NCBI GenBank assembly: GCA_965223825.1
Contig: OZ245018.1
Location: forward strand, 1,860,001 to 1,924,000
Source: CAJXQU01 sp965223825
Lineage (GTDB): Bacteria; Pseudomonadota; Gammaproteobacteria; CAJXQU01
Direction: 5' to 3'
DNA length: 64,000 nt
The translations under genes were made by a program, and so were the position numbers. The notes under the pieces are model-generated. The model made no database searches. It was not told where the DNA came from and worked only from the letters and a program-made list of their open reading frames with translations. Shown piece after piece: positions 50,776-59,935 of the stretch (position 1 is its first letter; each line of letters opens with the position of its first letter).

Positions 50776-51747
50776 ACCCGTGGTGCATTTAGGAAGGAGG
50801 TAAGTTACTCACCCTCATAAAGAGGTTATCATTAGTTTACGAGAAAAATGGTAACGAGATGAGTAACTTACAGAGCGTTTATAGCAAAATTCTGTCTCTT
50901 TTGCACGAAATTGAGCCAGCCGATAATTTTTTGAATCAAATCAGAACACCTAAGCTAAGCGATAAGGAGCTACTCGCGCTCGGTCTTGCAGCTGAAACTC
51001 TGGGCATTGATTCAGAACACTTTTTGTTCAAGCAGCTGCCTGCGTGCATCAATGGGAAAATTGAACGCTCCGTTTATAACAGAAGAGCGCGAAGGTTGAG
51101 TTTTAAATTAGAAGAGATCAGAAGCGCTATTGTCACGCGATTAGATGTTGATAACGATATAAATATTGTCGATAGCATGCCATTGGAAGTGTGTAAAATG
51201 AGTCGATCTAATCGCAGTAAAATTTGCCAAGAATTTGAATCTAGCTCGCCAGATTTTGGTTTTTGTGCAGCACAAAATATGCGCTACTTTGGCTATAAGT
51301 TGCACGCGGTTTGCTCACCGAGTGGTGTGTTAAAAATGTACGATATATCAAAGGCTTCGGTTCATGACATCCATTACCTAAACGATATTGAAGGCCAGTT
51401 AAACAATTGTGTTTTGATTGGCGATAAAGGTTATTTGAGCAGAGTTTGGCAAGCAGATTTATTTTCATCAAGTTGTATCAATTTGCAAACACCGATGCGA
51501 AAGAATCAAAAAGAGTTTAGAGACTTTCCGTTTAAATATCGTAAAGCCAGAAAGCGAATCGAGACATTGTTTTCACAACTTTGTGACCAGTTCATGATAC
51601 GGCGGAATTATGCGAAATCGTTCAAAGGTATTTCGCGCCGAATTGTGACAAAGATAGCGTCCCTCACATTAATTCAATGGTTCAACCAGCGCGAAGGAAA
51701 TAAATTAAACAACCTGAAAGTGGTCATTTCCTAAATGCACCACGGGT
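50776..51747 (+). mobile_element. IS982-family insertion sequence, 972 bp
   Basis: The ends are inverted repeats ACCCGTGGTGCATTTAGGAA (left 50776-50795; right as reverse complement ending at 51747), 20 bp identical and beginning with the AC characteristic of the family. GCACCCAT target duplications flank it. One transposase ORF fills the element. The element looks A/T-richer than its surroundings, suggesting recent arrival from another host. Confidence 0.93.
50859..51734 (+). CDS. IS982-family transposase
   Basis: A 291-residue DDE transposase. The catalytic region contains the first Asp in DNDINIVDSMPLEVCK, a second Asp in VLIGDKGYLS, and the terminal Glu near KARKRIETLFSQL. The VHAVCSPSGVLKMYDIS-like and SVHDIHYL motifs fit IS982. 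The frame is intact, ending 13 bp before the right IS end, so the element may be active. Confidence 0.92.
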   Translation: MSNLQSVYSKILSLLHEIEPADNFLNQIRTPKLSDKELLALGLAAETLGIDSEHFLFKQLPACINGKIERSVYNRRARRLSFKLEEIRSAIVTRLDVDNDINIVDSMPLEVCKMSRSNRSKICQEFESSSPDFGFCAAQNMRYFGYKLHAVCSPSGVLKMYDISKASVHDIHYLNDIEGQLNNCVLIGDKGYLSRVWQADLFSSSCINLQTPMRKNQKEFRDFPFKYRKARKRIETLFSQLCDQFMIRRNYAKSFKGISRRIVTKIASLTLIQWFNQREGNKLNNLKVVIS

Positions 51748-51755
51748 GCACCCAT
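51748..51755. repeat. target-site duplication (right), GCACCCAT
   Basis: Second copy of the 8-bp direct repeat, immediately after the right inverted repeat of the insertion sequence. Confidence 0.92.
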
Positions 51756-52047
51756 GATTTCAGACAGCGCCACCAGCCCCATCATGGCCATGGTAATAAA
51801 GATCAGGTCCCCCGCCACAACCCCCACTGCGGTAGCGATACCGTTACGCACATTCACCGTCGCCGAACGCACAACCACCAGCGCCACACTGGCACTGGGT
51901 ATCGCGGCCAATGCGCTCATGACAAGGAAAAGCCCGAGCAGATCGTATGCAGTCATCCCTTTTTCCCATTAATTGACAGCATGTCCCCTTCTACCCATGT
52001 TATTGGATCCTTGCGCAGATCGTATCGAATGGATCGACTCCCGGGTA

Positions 52048-52707
52048 TCAATGACGCTGCTCGTAAAGATCAATGAACCGACTCATATCCTGCAACAGGT
52101 CAGAGATCGACAGGATGGTATCTTCACTATAGGCCGGGGTGTATTCTTCGAGAATTGATGACTGGTTGTCGTACAAGGCAGTGATTTCCGCCAAGGCCTC
52201 ATCGTCAAAATCATCCGGGAAATGTTCGTAGAGATAAATGACATCATGCAAGTCTCGGGCGGCGGTTCGTCCGGTGAGTGCGCTGAGTTTTTGTTGGATC
52301 AGTTTCCCAATCCTGTAGGTGAGGATACCGTTTATCTCGACAAGGTCGTTGTCATTGGGCGTACCGCGCAATGAGGTTTCCAACTTTAGATTCATGCCAT
52401 CCCCATATGTTATGCGGTAGCGGCGAACCGTTTTTGTGTCCTTGGTGATATCAATCGTTGGGTTTCTCAAGTGGGCTTTGCCCTTGCCGAGCTGCGTAAA
52501 AACCTCCTTGATCGAACTGTCCAGATTCAGGGCTTTGGCACAATCGAAATCCAGATCCTCGCTAAAGCGATCGAGGTCATAACACAGCTTCAGGGCTGTC
52601 CCACCTTTCAGGATCATCGGCAGCCCTTTCTTGTGAAAACCATGGCACAGCGCCGACATGACCTCTATGTGTTCGCGTTGCTGTTCGTCACTCAAGCTCA
52701 TTGTCAT
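52048..52707 (-). CDS. abiEii: AbiEii-type nucleotidyltransferase toxin (type IV toxin-antitoxin)
   Basis: A 219-residue nucleotidyltransferase-superfamily toxin. The conserved GGTALKLCYDLDRFSEDLDF motif contains the GG-T and D-x-D residues that bind nucleotide and metal, and a C-terminal helical domain follows. In AbiE systems this enzyme transfers nucleotides to RNA and is bacteriostatic; it is restrained by AbiEi. It overlaps the antitoxin gene by about 20 bp. ATG 52701 is an alternative start. Confidence 0.88.
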   Translation of the reverse strand: MTMSLSDEQQREHIEVMSALCHGFHKKGLPMILKGGTALKLCYDLDRFSEDLDFDCAKALNLDSSIKEVFTQLGKGKAHLRNPTIDITKDTKTVRRYRITYGDGMNLKLETSLRGTPNDNDLVEINGILTYRIGKLIQQKLSALTGRTAARDLHDVIYLYEHFPDDFDDEALAEITALYDNQSSILEEYTPAYSEDTILSISDLLQDMSRFIDLYEQRH

Positions 52708-53710
52708 GCATCCAGGTATCGAGTAACTGCTTCTGTGTTTCGTCCGCCAACGGTCTCAGTTCATCAATCGCTTGCTTCATCTCGCTGGGAGTTATATCGA
52801 ACATAAACTGATCCAGCATAAAGAAACCAGGGTATTGTGATTTGCGGATGATGCTGGCGAACAAAATATCTTTCATCGCGCGCAGGGGTGTGGCACACAG
52901 GATGGTGCCTACATCGACGTTGAATTTCCGCAAGAAAGTACTGCAGTCAAACAGCTCTGTATCCTGAAGGTTGGGTGCGCTGTCGTAATTCTTCCCGGCA
53001 ACTTGAAATTTATTTCTGTGAAGCATGCCCATCTGATGCCAATCCGCCTGTTTTCCCTTGTGGGGAATGTTCAGAGCACTTAGCCCGGTAATATACGGTT
53101 TCTCCACTCCCTGCATGAAAGCCTTTACTTTGTCCTGGAACCATACGGGCCACAAGGCAATGGCTTTGTCGAGTTGCCCGCGGGAAAAACGACTGAGTAG
53201 TCGACGTATACGCTGCTCCTGCAGTACGGTTAAACGCCCTTCTTCCTTGTAGAGAAACTCCAGCGCCCGCAAAACCGTCAACAAGCCGCCATTGACCGAA
53301 ACGAGCTTTTTACCCTCCACCTTGCGAAAATAAAGTGTGAGATTATCGAGTTGGATGGGGCCGATGCGCTTATTGGTTTCGTAACTAATGTTATCGGGCA
53401 AGTTGTCGGTTAAACCGAGCTTGTAGGCAGCCAACTCACCAGACGGGGCCACCTTGGCTTGGTATTGCTGTTTGATTGAACGAACAATGCGCTCTTCTTC
53501 GGGTGGAAGCTTGCCGAAGAAGGTGCTGGTATAGGGGCGGTAATAAATACCATTGCGAAGCTTCTGGAGCCCCGCTGTTTTGTACAGACGAGAGGCGGCC
53601 TTATCGACCTGCTGACTGTCAGGCGACAATTTGTGGAGTGCTCGGCTGGTGATAACGCCACCCTCCGGCACACTCTGCAACTGCAGTTTTACTTGCCCTG
53701 CCAAGCTCAT
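52688..53710 (-). CDS. abiEi: AbiEi-family antitoxin/transcriptional repressor (DUF6088-like)
   Basis: A 340-residue protein from ATG 53710 (MSLAGQVKLQ). The N-terminal winged helix (about 1-70, GGVITSRALHKLSPDSQQVDKAASRLYK) represses its own operon in AbiE systems, and a larger C-terminal domain neutralises the toxin. It overlaps abiEii, giving coupled expression. The module should stabilise the ICE and may give phage defence. Confidence 0.85.
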   Translation of the reverse strand: MSLAGQVKLQLQSVPEGGVITSRALHKLSPDSQQVDKAASRLYKTAGLQKLRNGIYYRPYTSTFFGKLPPEEERIVRSIKQQYQAKVAPSGELAAYKLGLTDNLPDNISYETNKRIGPIQLDNLTLYFRKVEGKKLVSVNGGLLTVLRALEFLYKEEGRLTVLQEQRIRRLLSRFSRGQLDKAIALWPVWFQDKVKAFMQGVEKPYITGLSALNIPHKGKQADWHQMGMLHRNKFQVAGKNYDSAPNLQDTELFDCSTFLRKFNVDVGTILCATPLRAMKDILFASIIRKSQYPGFFMLDQFMFDITPSEMKQAIDELRPLADETQKQLLDTWMHDNELE

Positions 53711-53739
53711 CGGTGCCAACTACCTCAATAGTGATAATA

Positions 53740-54093
53740 CATCATGCGATTTTATCACAAAATCAAGGTCTCGGTACAGTTTGACGACGGTAGCCAGCGA
53801 TACATGCCCCGCCCGACACGCCACACATCCCAAGGACAACGGTAACAGCACACCGGGAAGCCAAATCACGAGGCGAGACCTGCTGGAAAGCGCAGTCACC
53901 CTCATAACGGAAGTTTACCTTGGCCGCATTAAGTCCAATTTAATTGGACAAATACCATAGAAATCAAACCTACATGGGTCCATTGCCCTATACGAGCAAT
54001 CAATCCGGCATCCGGCAATTCCCTTTCTTTGTCGCCCCTCCATGCTCAACCGGGGCCTACTATTCGCCTGCCCCCTTGTTTAGGTGAGTATTT
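53740..54093. other. intergenic stretch at the right edge of the cargo
   Basis: About 350 bp between the abiEi start and the first right-hand backbone gene. It probably holds the divergent promoters of the AbiE module and of the PFL_4709-4711 run. No gene, tRNA, insertion sequence or obvious direct repeat of the left cargo edge was seen. Confidence 0.5.
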
Positions 54094-54504
54094 ATGCGAA
54101 CAGGATCGCTGTGGCTTTACGCCGTCACCATCGGATTATGTCTGTGGGCCTCGCTCGCCCGTACCGAAGTCTGGGTAGTCACCGACCAGCACCATCCTGT
54201 TGCCGGCACGCCGGATCGGCTGATTGAACTGGATGCCCCGGCGCGTATTGAGGCGGCCTTTTCCGCCGGCTTACCCACCAACCCGGAGAATGCAGCAGCG
54301 GCAGTCCGGCAACGCATGGCAGCGGGAAAGAAAGCGCTGCACCTGCGTTTGAGCCGAGCGTACCAGGACGTTATCGATGCCTGGCAGCTGGGGGTTGATC
54401 GCATTCCGGCTGTGGTCGTCGACCAGCGCTACGTCGTCTACGGCGAGCACAATCTCCGCCGCGCACTGTCCCGAATCGAGGCATACCGGAGACAGCAACC
54501 ATGA
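54094..54504 (+). CDS. ICE conjugation protein, PFL_4709 family (TIGR03757/DUF1525)
   Basis: A 136-residue exported protein with a signal peptide (to about residue 24, ...LWASLART-EVWVV). It has the PFL_4709 core (DRLIELDAPARIEA, GVDRIPAVVVDQRYVVYG). The last segment resembles a thioredoxin-fold end, like TrbC/TraW-type components of F-like mating systems. AGGTGAG precedes ATG 54094. Its stop overlaps the next ATG. This is the first right-hand backbone gene. Confidence 0.9.
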   Translation: MRTGSLWLYAVTIGLCLWASLARTEVWVVTDQHHPVAGTPDRLIELDAPARIEAAFSAGLPTNPENAAAAVRQRMAAGKKALHLRLSRAYQDVIDAWQLGVDRIPAVVVDQRYVVYGEHNLRRALSRIEAYRRQQP

Positions 54505-55442
54505 GACGCCCTCTCCGTCATCGACTTCGCCGCAAAGCTGCCATCATCCTGCTATGCCACGCCCTGCCCTCCTCGGCACTCACCACCGCCGACATTGTCT
54601 CGTCCACGGTGTCACCGGACTGCCTCGAATACCGCGTTGTCGGTATCTGCTATTGGTTGTTTTGCACGCCCTACAGTTGCTCCGTCGAAACCTCCATTAA
54701 GGTCAGTCACTATGTACCCGACGCGGTGGTCTCCAGTTATTCCAATACCGGCGAAAACCCCTGGGCGGAGGTCGCCGCCATGAGCCCGTCCAACGAAACG
54801 GCACAGGCCGGCGGTGACGGCACGACCAACGAATCCCATGAGAACAACCTGGCCAAGTTCAAGAATGCGGATGTCATCGGCCATCCCGGCGGCTATATCT
54901 TCAGCCAGTTCGCCGGCCAGTGGGGCTATAGCTGCGAAGGGGCGGGCACGGCCTTTATGCCCTACCTGCTCAGCACCCTGGACACCCTCGCCTGGCGCTA
55001 CAACCTTCCCGAAGCGTTCTACCCGGAAGCCCTGATACTGGGCAGGCGTGAAATCGGCGCGCGCAGCACCCTCAACCTCTGGGGCAATGTCTACCCCCGC
55101 GGCGGTTTCCTGCATCACGTGGACGATCACAAGGCAGGGGCGGTGGTGGCCCAGCGGGCGGGCGACATCGTAACCCGCCGCGGCCAGGTCCACGTCTACC
55201 AGCCCCTGCTGGCCAGACAATCCGCGGGGTATTGGCCTGCCGGTGCCCTGATGGAAAGCGATGCCGCCACCGGCAAATGGCAGGAACTGACCCCCACCCT
55301 GTCCAGAAGCTGTGCCGTCTTTCCCAACAGCGGGAACCATACTCAGGCCACCCGAGGAGACTATGCCTGGGCACTGTGGCGCCCCTACCAGTGCTGCGAA
55401 CGGCAAGGCCAGGTGTTTCTCGGCAGCATCGATGTGCAGTGA
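54501..55442 (+). CDS. ICE conjugation protein, PFL_4710 family (TIGR03756, TraU-like)
   Basis: A 313-residue exported protein with many cysteines in the TraU-like pattern (VSPDCLEYRVVGICYWLFCT, WGYSCEGAG, RPYQCCERQG). The family is needed for mating-pair formation in PFGI-1-like ICEs and resembles TraU of F plasmids. It overlaps the 4709 gene by 4 bp and is followed by the PFL_4711 homologue. Confidence 0.9.
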   Translation: MRRPLRHRLRRKAAIILLCHALPSSALTTADIVSSTVSPDCLEYRVVGICYWLFCTPYSCSVETSIKVSHYVPDAVVSSYSNTGENPWAEVAAMSPSNETAQAGGDGTTNESHENNLAKFKNADVIGHPGGYIFSQFAGQWGYSCEGAGTAFMPYLLSTLDTLAWRYNLPEAFYPEALILGRREIGARSTLNLWGNVYPRGGFLHHVDDHKAGAVVAQRAGDIVTRRGQVHVYQPLLARQSAGYWPAGALMESDAATGKWQELTPTLSRSCAVFPNSGNHTQATRGDYAWALWRPYQCCERQGQVFLGSIDVQ

Positions 55443-55452
55443 GGCGACAGAT

Positions 55453-56850
55453 ATGCACCTGAGCCATAGCCACCTCATCACTCGCACTCGCATTATCCAA
55501 TGCCTCGCCCTGGCATTATTGCTCAGCAGCTGTCATATCACGTCGGCGCAAACCACGATTGACGGCGATGGGGTCAGCGTCACCGGCAGTGTGATTGGCG
55601 ACGATGTGCTCTACACCATTGGCGGCGGCCGGGCGGTTTCCATGGGCAGCGCCGGCAATATGCAAAGCCTCGGTGTCGGCGTGGGCTGGAACAGCAATCT
55701 GATCTGTGGGGACATGAGCATCACCACCACCCTTCACAACCAACTTAACGGCATCACCAACGGCTTTCAGAGCATCATGAGCAATGTGATTCAGAATGCG
55801 ACAGCCGCGGTGGCCTCACTACCCGCCCTGATCATTCAGCGCGCCGACCCGGGTCTCTACAACCTATTGACCAACGGTATCTTGCAGGCGCGGCTGGATT
55901 TTGACCGCTCAAAAATGACCTGCCGGGCTATTGCCAACCGCATGGCTGACACAGCGGGCGGCCAACTGGGATGGGATCAACTGGCCGAAGGTATGGCCCT
56001 GAAAGAGGCCGTCGCCGACAACGATGCGGTCGCCGCCATTGAAGAAGCGGAAGCCAACCGCGGCAACGGCGGCGTCCCTTGGGTGGGCGGCGACAATGCG
56101 GGGGGCAATAGCCAGGCACCGATCCGCATGATCGGCGATGTCACCCGCGCCGGTTACAACCTGTTGAACAGCCGGGCGGTTGACGACACCTCCAACATTG
56201 ATCCCACGACCTGCGCCGACCAGTTGGGCTGCAGGGCCTGGCCGTCTCCCGAGGCAGCCGCCGACTGGGCCGTCCGCGTACTGGGTGAACGGGAGCAGCG
56301 CACCTGCGACAGCTGCACCAAGACGCGCACCACCCCCGGTGTCGGCCTGACGCCACTGATCCAGGAGGAATACGACGAGAAACTGCTCTCTCTGCAGGAT
56401 CTGGTGACGGGGCGCTCATCCACCACCATCGACAACCTGGAAGCCGCCGGCAGCCGCTCCCTGCCCATTACCCGGGCGGTGATCGAGGCGCTGCGGGATG
56501 AGCCCGATCAGGACATCCTGGGACGCCGCCTGGCATCGGATATCGCGCTGTCCAGCATCCTGGAAAAAGCCCTGCTGTTGCAACGCACCCTACTGGCGGG
56601 GATGAAAGAACCCAATGTTGCCTCAAACGAACTGGCCATCGCGGCGGTGGACAAGGAGCTTACGACTCTGGAGCAGGCCATCAACAATCTCAAAACCGAA
56701 CTGGAGCTGCGCCGCACCCTGGCGGGTAATTCCCCATTGGCCATCATCCAGCGCAACCGCGTGCGCGGTGCCAACTCCAGTGGCATTTATGACGGTGAGA
56801 CCATCCGCGACCGGCTGCGCGAGGCGGAGAAACCGGACAACTCACCATGA
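55453..56850 (+). CDS. ICE conjugation protein, PFL_4711 family (TIGR03755)
   Basis: A 465-residue exported protein from ATG 55453, with GAGGCGACAG just upstream. The signal peptide runs to about residue 33 (...CHITSAQ-TTID). Several predicted coiled-coil stretches and TCDSCTKTRTTPGVGLTP are typical of the PFL_4711 family. It is probably periplasmic, linking the mating channel components. Its stop overlaps the next gene. Confidence 0.9.
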   Translation: MHLSHSHLITRTRIIQCLALALLLSSCHITSAQTTIDGDGVSVTGSVIGDDVLYTIGGGRAVSMGSAGNMQSLGVGVGWNSNLICGDMSITTTLHNQLNGITNGFQSIMSNVIQNATAAVASLPALIIQRADPGLYNLLTNGILQARLDFDRSKMTCRAIANRMADTAGGQLGWDQLAEGMALKEAVADNDAVAAIEEAEANRGNGGVPWVGGDNAGGNSQAPIRMIGDVTRAGYNLLNSRAVDDTSNIDPTTCADQLGCRAWPSPEAAADWAVRVLGEREQRTCDSCTKTRTTPGVGLTPLIQEEYDEKLLSLQDLVTGRSSTTIDNLEAAGSRSLPITRAVIEALRDEPDQDILGRRLASDIALSSILEKALLLQRTLLAGMKEPNVASNELAIAAVDKELTTLEQAINNLKTELELRRTLAGNSPLAIIQRNRVRGANSSGIYDGETIRDRLREAEKPDNSP

Positions 56851-57194
56851 CCTCGCCGCCACATTCATCGCCAATCCGCCGTTACTGCCGCCGACTGGCC
56901 TGGGCAGGTTTCTGGATGGTGCTACTGGTCACGACAGCCTTCCTGGCCTCCTGGGCGGGCATTCAGGCCGTCGGCAGCCAAACGGCCTGGCATCTTTGGC
57001 TCAAATCCCACGCTGGAGGCGTTCTAGTATGGCGACTCGGCCTCTATGGCGCCATCGGTTACGGCTGGTGGCGACTACGCCCCCGCTTACTGCGGCGGGA
57101 ACCCTCGGCCCGCGCCCGCTTGTTGAGAGTGGAAATCGCCACGGGCACCGCCCTGCTCCTAATGGAAGCCAACACTTGGCTATACAGGTCGTAA
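56847..57194 (+). CDS. small ICE membrane protein of unknown function
   Basis: A 115-residue protein with two or three helices (WAGFWMVLLVTTAFLASWAG; GVLVWRLGLYGAIGYGWW) and a basic loop RLRPRLLRREPSARARLLR. It sits in the place of the small conserved membrane gene between PFL_4711 and TraG in related ICEs. The function is unknown. It overlaps the preceding gene by 4 bp. Confidence 0.7.
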   Translation: MTSPPHSSPIRRYCRRLAWAGFWMVLLVTTAFLASWAGIQAVGSQTAWHLWLKSHAGGVLVWRLGLYGAIGYGWWRLRPRLLRREPSARARLLRVEIATGTALLLMEANTWLYRS

Positions 57195-57210
57195 AAGGGG
57201 AGCCTGCCCG

Positions 57211-58728
57211 GTGACGCTCTATACTTCGGACTACTTGGAATACTATCTGACGCTGGTGGGCTGGATCGTCAGTAACGGCATCTGGCACGTGCTGGTAGCC
57301 AGTGGCGTATTCGCCCTGCCGTTTCTTGCCATCATCATTCAGGAGTGGCTGCGCGCCCGCGCCGAGGGTGCCGACGAAGGCAACAAAGGTGTACTGTCCT
57401 CGCTGCGTATCGAAAACCGGGTATGGGTCGCCATTGTGGTGATTCTGTTTGCGGGTATTCCGTTTATCCAACTGGACCTGAGTACACTGGCATTCGACCG
57501 CTCCCGCTCTATCCAGTGCCAGATCGATGTGCCCCTGCCCAGCGAGACGGACTGGGCCACCAGCTTTACCACCCTCAACGACCAGAGCGCCCAAGTACCG
57601 GTCTGGTGGTTCTTCATGCACAGTCTCTCGAAGGCCATCACCGGCGCGGCGGTGGCGACCATCCCCTGCGGGACCGACCTGCGCCAGATCCGCATGGACA
57701 TCGACAGCACCCGCATCGACGACCCGGTGCTGGCCCAGGAGGTGGCCGACTTCACCCACGATTGCTATGGCCCTTCACGGGCAAAGCTGTTCATGAACCG
57801 GCCAACTCTCGGTAAGGATGAGATGAACGATATCAACTGGATCGGTTCCAGCTATTTCCTCGAGACGCCTGGCTTCTACGACACCTACCACTCCACCCTC
57901 CCCCGACCGGACTGGCCCTATGACACAGTCCGGGACGCCGGATTTCCGGAAGTGGTCAGCGGTGGCGGCTACCCCACCTGCCGACAGTGGTGGTCCGACA
58001 GCCCCCAGGGGCTGCGAACGCAGTTGCTGGAGCAGGTGGATCCCGATCTACTGGATCGCATCGGTGAATGGGCGGGGTTCCTGACCCAGGGCCAGATCAA
58101 TGACTCGGTGATACGCGCCATCGCCTCCCCGCGTCAACAAAAGATGAACCAGGGCGCCGTCTACACCGACTACGGCGGCCAGATCGAGATGACGCTCCCC
58201 AACATCGTGGCCCGCGGTGCCGCCGACGTGGGGCTGACTGTCGGCTCGCTGGGCTTTTTCCCCGCCATGGATATCGTGCGCCAGGCCTTGCCCATGGTGC
58301 TGTCGTTCCTGAAAATGGCCATGGCCATCTGCATTCCGCTGATACTGGTGGTGGGCACCTACGACCTGAAATCCGTGGTCATCGTCAGCTGTGTGCAGTT
58401 CGCACTGTTCTTCGTGGATTTCTGGTTCCAGCTCGCACGCTGGCTCGACTCGACCATACTCGATGCCCTCTACGGCTGGGGGCTGGGCGCAGACCGACCC
58501 CACACCAACTTCAACCTGCTGATGGGATTGAACAATGCGTTCGGGGATATGTTGTTGAACTTTGTGATGGCGACGCTGTTCTTCATTCTCCCAGCATTCT
58601 GGCTCAGTGCCTTAACCTGGGTTGGGATTCGTGCTGGATGGATCGCTCAGAATCTCGTGAACGGAACAAAAGACGCTCAATCCGCAGGGGCAAGAGGTAG
58701 TGACGCTCTACTGAAAAGTGCTAAGTAA
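57211..58728 (+). CDS. traG: TraG-N-type mating-pair stabilisation/conjugation membrane protein
   Basis: A 505-residue polytopic protein from GTG 57211. Helices lie near the N-terminus (about 13-45 and 70-87) and there is a cluster at about 365-480 (LPMVLSFLKMAMAICIPLILVVG; FFVDFWFQLARWLDS). This is the TraG N-terminal-domain arrangement of F-like mating systems. It acts in mating-pair formation and DNA transfer. It is the last gene of the PFL_4709-TraG operon. Confidence 0.88.
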   Translation: MTLYTSDYLEYYLTLVGWIVSNGIWHVLVASGVFALPFLAIIIQEWLRARAEGADEGNKGVLSSLRIENRVWVAIVVILFAGIPFIQLDLSTLAFDRSRSIQCQIDVPLPSETDWATSFTTLNDQSAQVPVWWFFMHSLSKAITGAAVATIPCGTDLRQIRMDIDSTRIDDPVLAQEVADFTHDCYGPSRAKLFMNRPTLGKDEMNDINWIGSSYFLETPGFYDTYHSTLPRPDWPYDTVRDAGFPEVVSGGGYPTCRQWWSDSPQGLRTQLLEQVDPDLLDRIGEWAGFLTQGQINDSVIRAIASPRQQKMNQGAVYTDYGGQIEMTLPNIVARGAADVGLTVGSLGFFPAMDIVRQALPMVLSFLKMAMAICIPLILVVGTYDLKSVVIVSCVQFALFFVDFWFQLARWLDSTILDALYGWGLGADRPHTNFNLLMGLNNAFGDMLLNFVMATLFFILPAFWLSALTWVGIRAGWIAQNLVNGTKDAQSAGARGSDALLKSAK

Positions 58729-58742
58729 GTTGCATTCGAACA

Positions 58743-59108
58743 TCAATATTCATCGTCGGGATCGTGAGGGTCTATTCGAGAGCCGTCCGGGTGATAAAGC
58801 CCAAACCCTAATAAGCCATCGCACCATTCCGGCTCATTTTCATTGCTGATTTCTGTATTTCTCATAACCCAAGCAGTGACAATGAAAAACACCAGCACCA
58901 AAGCCAGCCAGAAAGCGACGTACAGCAGAATACCCAACACGATAAGCTTGAAAGCCCAGAGCATCGCCTTGGCGAGACCAGTTGGCCAACCGTGTTTCAC
59001 AAACCACTCAATGGCTCGCCGATCCTGACGCACAACTCCACGCCACGCACGGCCAACCTTACAGCCAGCCCGATGAGCCCACCTTTCGGTATGTGCATTA
59101 GTTGCCAT
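58743..59108 (-). CDS. DUF3742 family ICE protein
   Basis: A 121-residue protein with a basic N-terminus, one or two membrane helices (AMLWAFKLIVLGILLYVAFW) and a Tyr/Asp-rich tail (YHPDGSRIDPHDPDDEY). DUF3742 genes regularly lie on the opposite strand just after traG in this ICE family. The function is unknown. Confidence 0.85.
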   Translation of the reverse strand: MATNAHTERWAHRAGCKVGRAWRGVVRQDRRAIEWFVKHGWPTGLAKAMLWAFKLIVLGILLYVAFWLALVLVFFIVTAWVMRNTEISNENEPEWCDGLLGFGLYHPDGSRIDPHDPDDEY

Positions 59109-59258
59109 CGTTCTGCCTCGCTTTTCAGTTCTGCGTCAACTCATAACCACGCCATCATTCCATCAACTCGCTGAGTGAAACGCTCTTCGTCTATGACCCG
59201 CCGCATACTGTTTCAGTTCATGCCACAGGATTTTGACGCAAGTCACGGCAGGGCATCC

Positions 59259-59678
59259 TCAATACTGCCAAGGATCTACCACTTGGATACCGCAATCGGC
59301 GAAATCCTTGACGTTTCGTGTCGCCAGACCGGCGCCACGGGATTTGGCCACCGCGGCAATCATGGCGTCAAACTGGCTGATCGGCTTACCCGCCGTTTTA
59401 CGGAAGGCGGCAATTTCCGCATAGGCTGCCGCAGCATCACTGTCAAACCCCAGCACCTGCCCGGCCATGTCGGAGACAAAAATAGCCTGAACAGCATCCA
59501 ACAACGCAGCTTTACGCTGGCCATTCGGTAGCACGCGAACACCATATAGCACCTCCGCCTGGGTGATTGTGGTGGTAAACAACGCCGCGCGAGGTTGCGC
59601 CTCCAACCACGCCAGGGCGCGCGCGTCCGGACTTGGACGCAATGTTTCGGACAACACGTTTGTGTCCAGGATAATCAC
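59259..59678 (-). CDS. vapC: PIN-domain toxin VapC
   Basis: A 139-residue PIN-domain ribonuclease. The acidic residues are present in IILDTNVLSE, TQAEVLYGV, DSDAAAAYAEI and QFDAMIAA, and the SATRNVKDF-like C-terminal motif (LATRNVKDFADCG) is also there. VapC toxins cleave RNA, and the cognate antitoxin blocks them. Start ATG 59678 overlaps the antitoxin stop by 4 bp. Confidence 0.92.
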   Translation of the reverse strand: MIILDTNVLSETLRPSPDARALAWLEAQPRAALFTTTITQAEVLYGVRVLPNGQRKAALLDAVQAIFVSDMAGQVLGFDSDAAAAYAEIAAFRKTAGKPISQFDAMIAAVAKSRGAGLATRNVKDFADCGIQVVDPWQY

Positions 59679-59923
59679 GCATCCAACTCCGGTGGCGTGC
59701 GGATCGCCTCCCGGGCGGGCAGCTCCAGCTCAATGCCTTCCGTAGGTGCAATGCGCTCCCGGATCGCCTTCACCAGGGAAGCGCCCCGTACCGGTTCAGA
59801 CGACAATGCCGCCCGAAGAATGTCCCGAGCCTCATCTTCCATCGACCGTCCGTGTGAAGCGGCTTGCACACGCAATCGAGTCTTGAGCTCGTCTTCAATA
59901 TTACGAATAGTCATTGTAGCCAT
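59675..59923 (-). CDS. FitA/VapB-type ribbon-helix-helix antitoxin
   Basis: An 82-residue antitoxin. The N-terminal RHH fold (ATMTIRNIEDELKTRLRVQA) binds DNA, and the C-terminus, rich in acidic and proline residues, wraps the toxin. Strong GGAGGAGAG before ATG 59923. The 12-bp inverted repeat 13-45 bp upstream is its likely autoregulatory operator. Confidence 0.88.
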   Translation of the reverse strand: MATMTIRNIEDELKTRLRVQAASHGRSMEDEARDILRAALSSEPVRGASLVKAIRERIAPTEGIELELPAREAIRTPPELDA

Positions 59924-59935
59924 GGCTCTCCTCCA

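Larger units (their letters stand above)
50359..51956 (-). pseudogene. LysE/RhtB-family exporter gene split by an IS982-family element
   Basis: The N-terminal half (51956 down to 51748; MTAYDLLGLFLVMSALAAIP...ALSEIMGA) and the C-terminal half (50767 down to 50359; FFAMIRYLAAGYLVWVGW...GGYLIVKA) are separated by the insertion. Deleting the IS and one copy of the 8-bp duplication leaves exactly 618 nt, a 205-residue LysE-type protein, the usual family length. The gene would have exported amino acids. Frame preservation across the join shows the interruption is recent. Confidence 0.92.

Noticed and set aside
54612..55493. 293-codon minus-strand ORF
   Set aside because: Opposite the PFL_4710-family gene, which has signal peptide and conserved cysteines; shadow frame.
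57001..57759. 252-codon minus-strand ORF
   Set aside because: Opposite the TraG-N gene and the small membrane gene before it; no independent evidence of coding.
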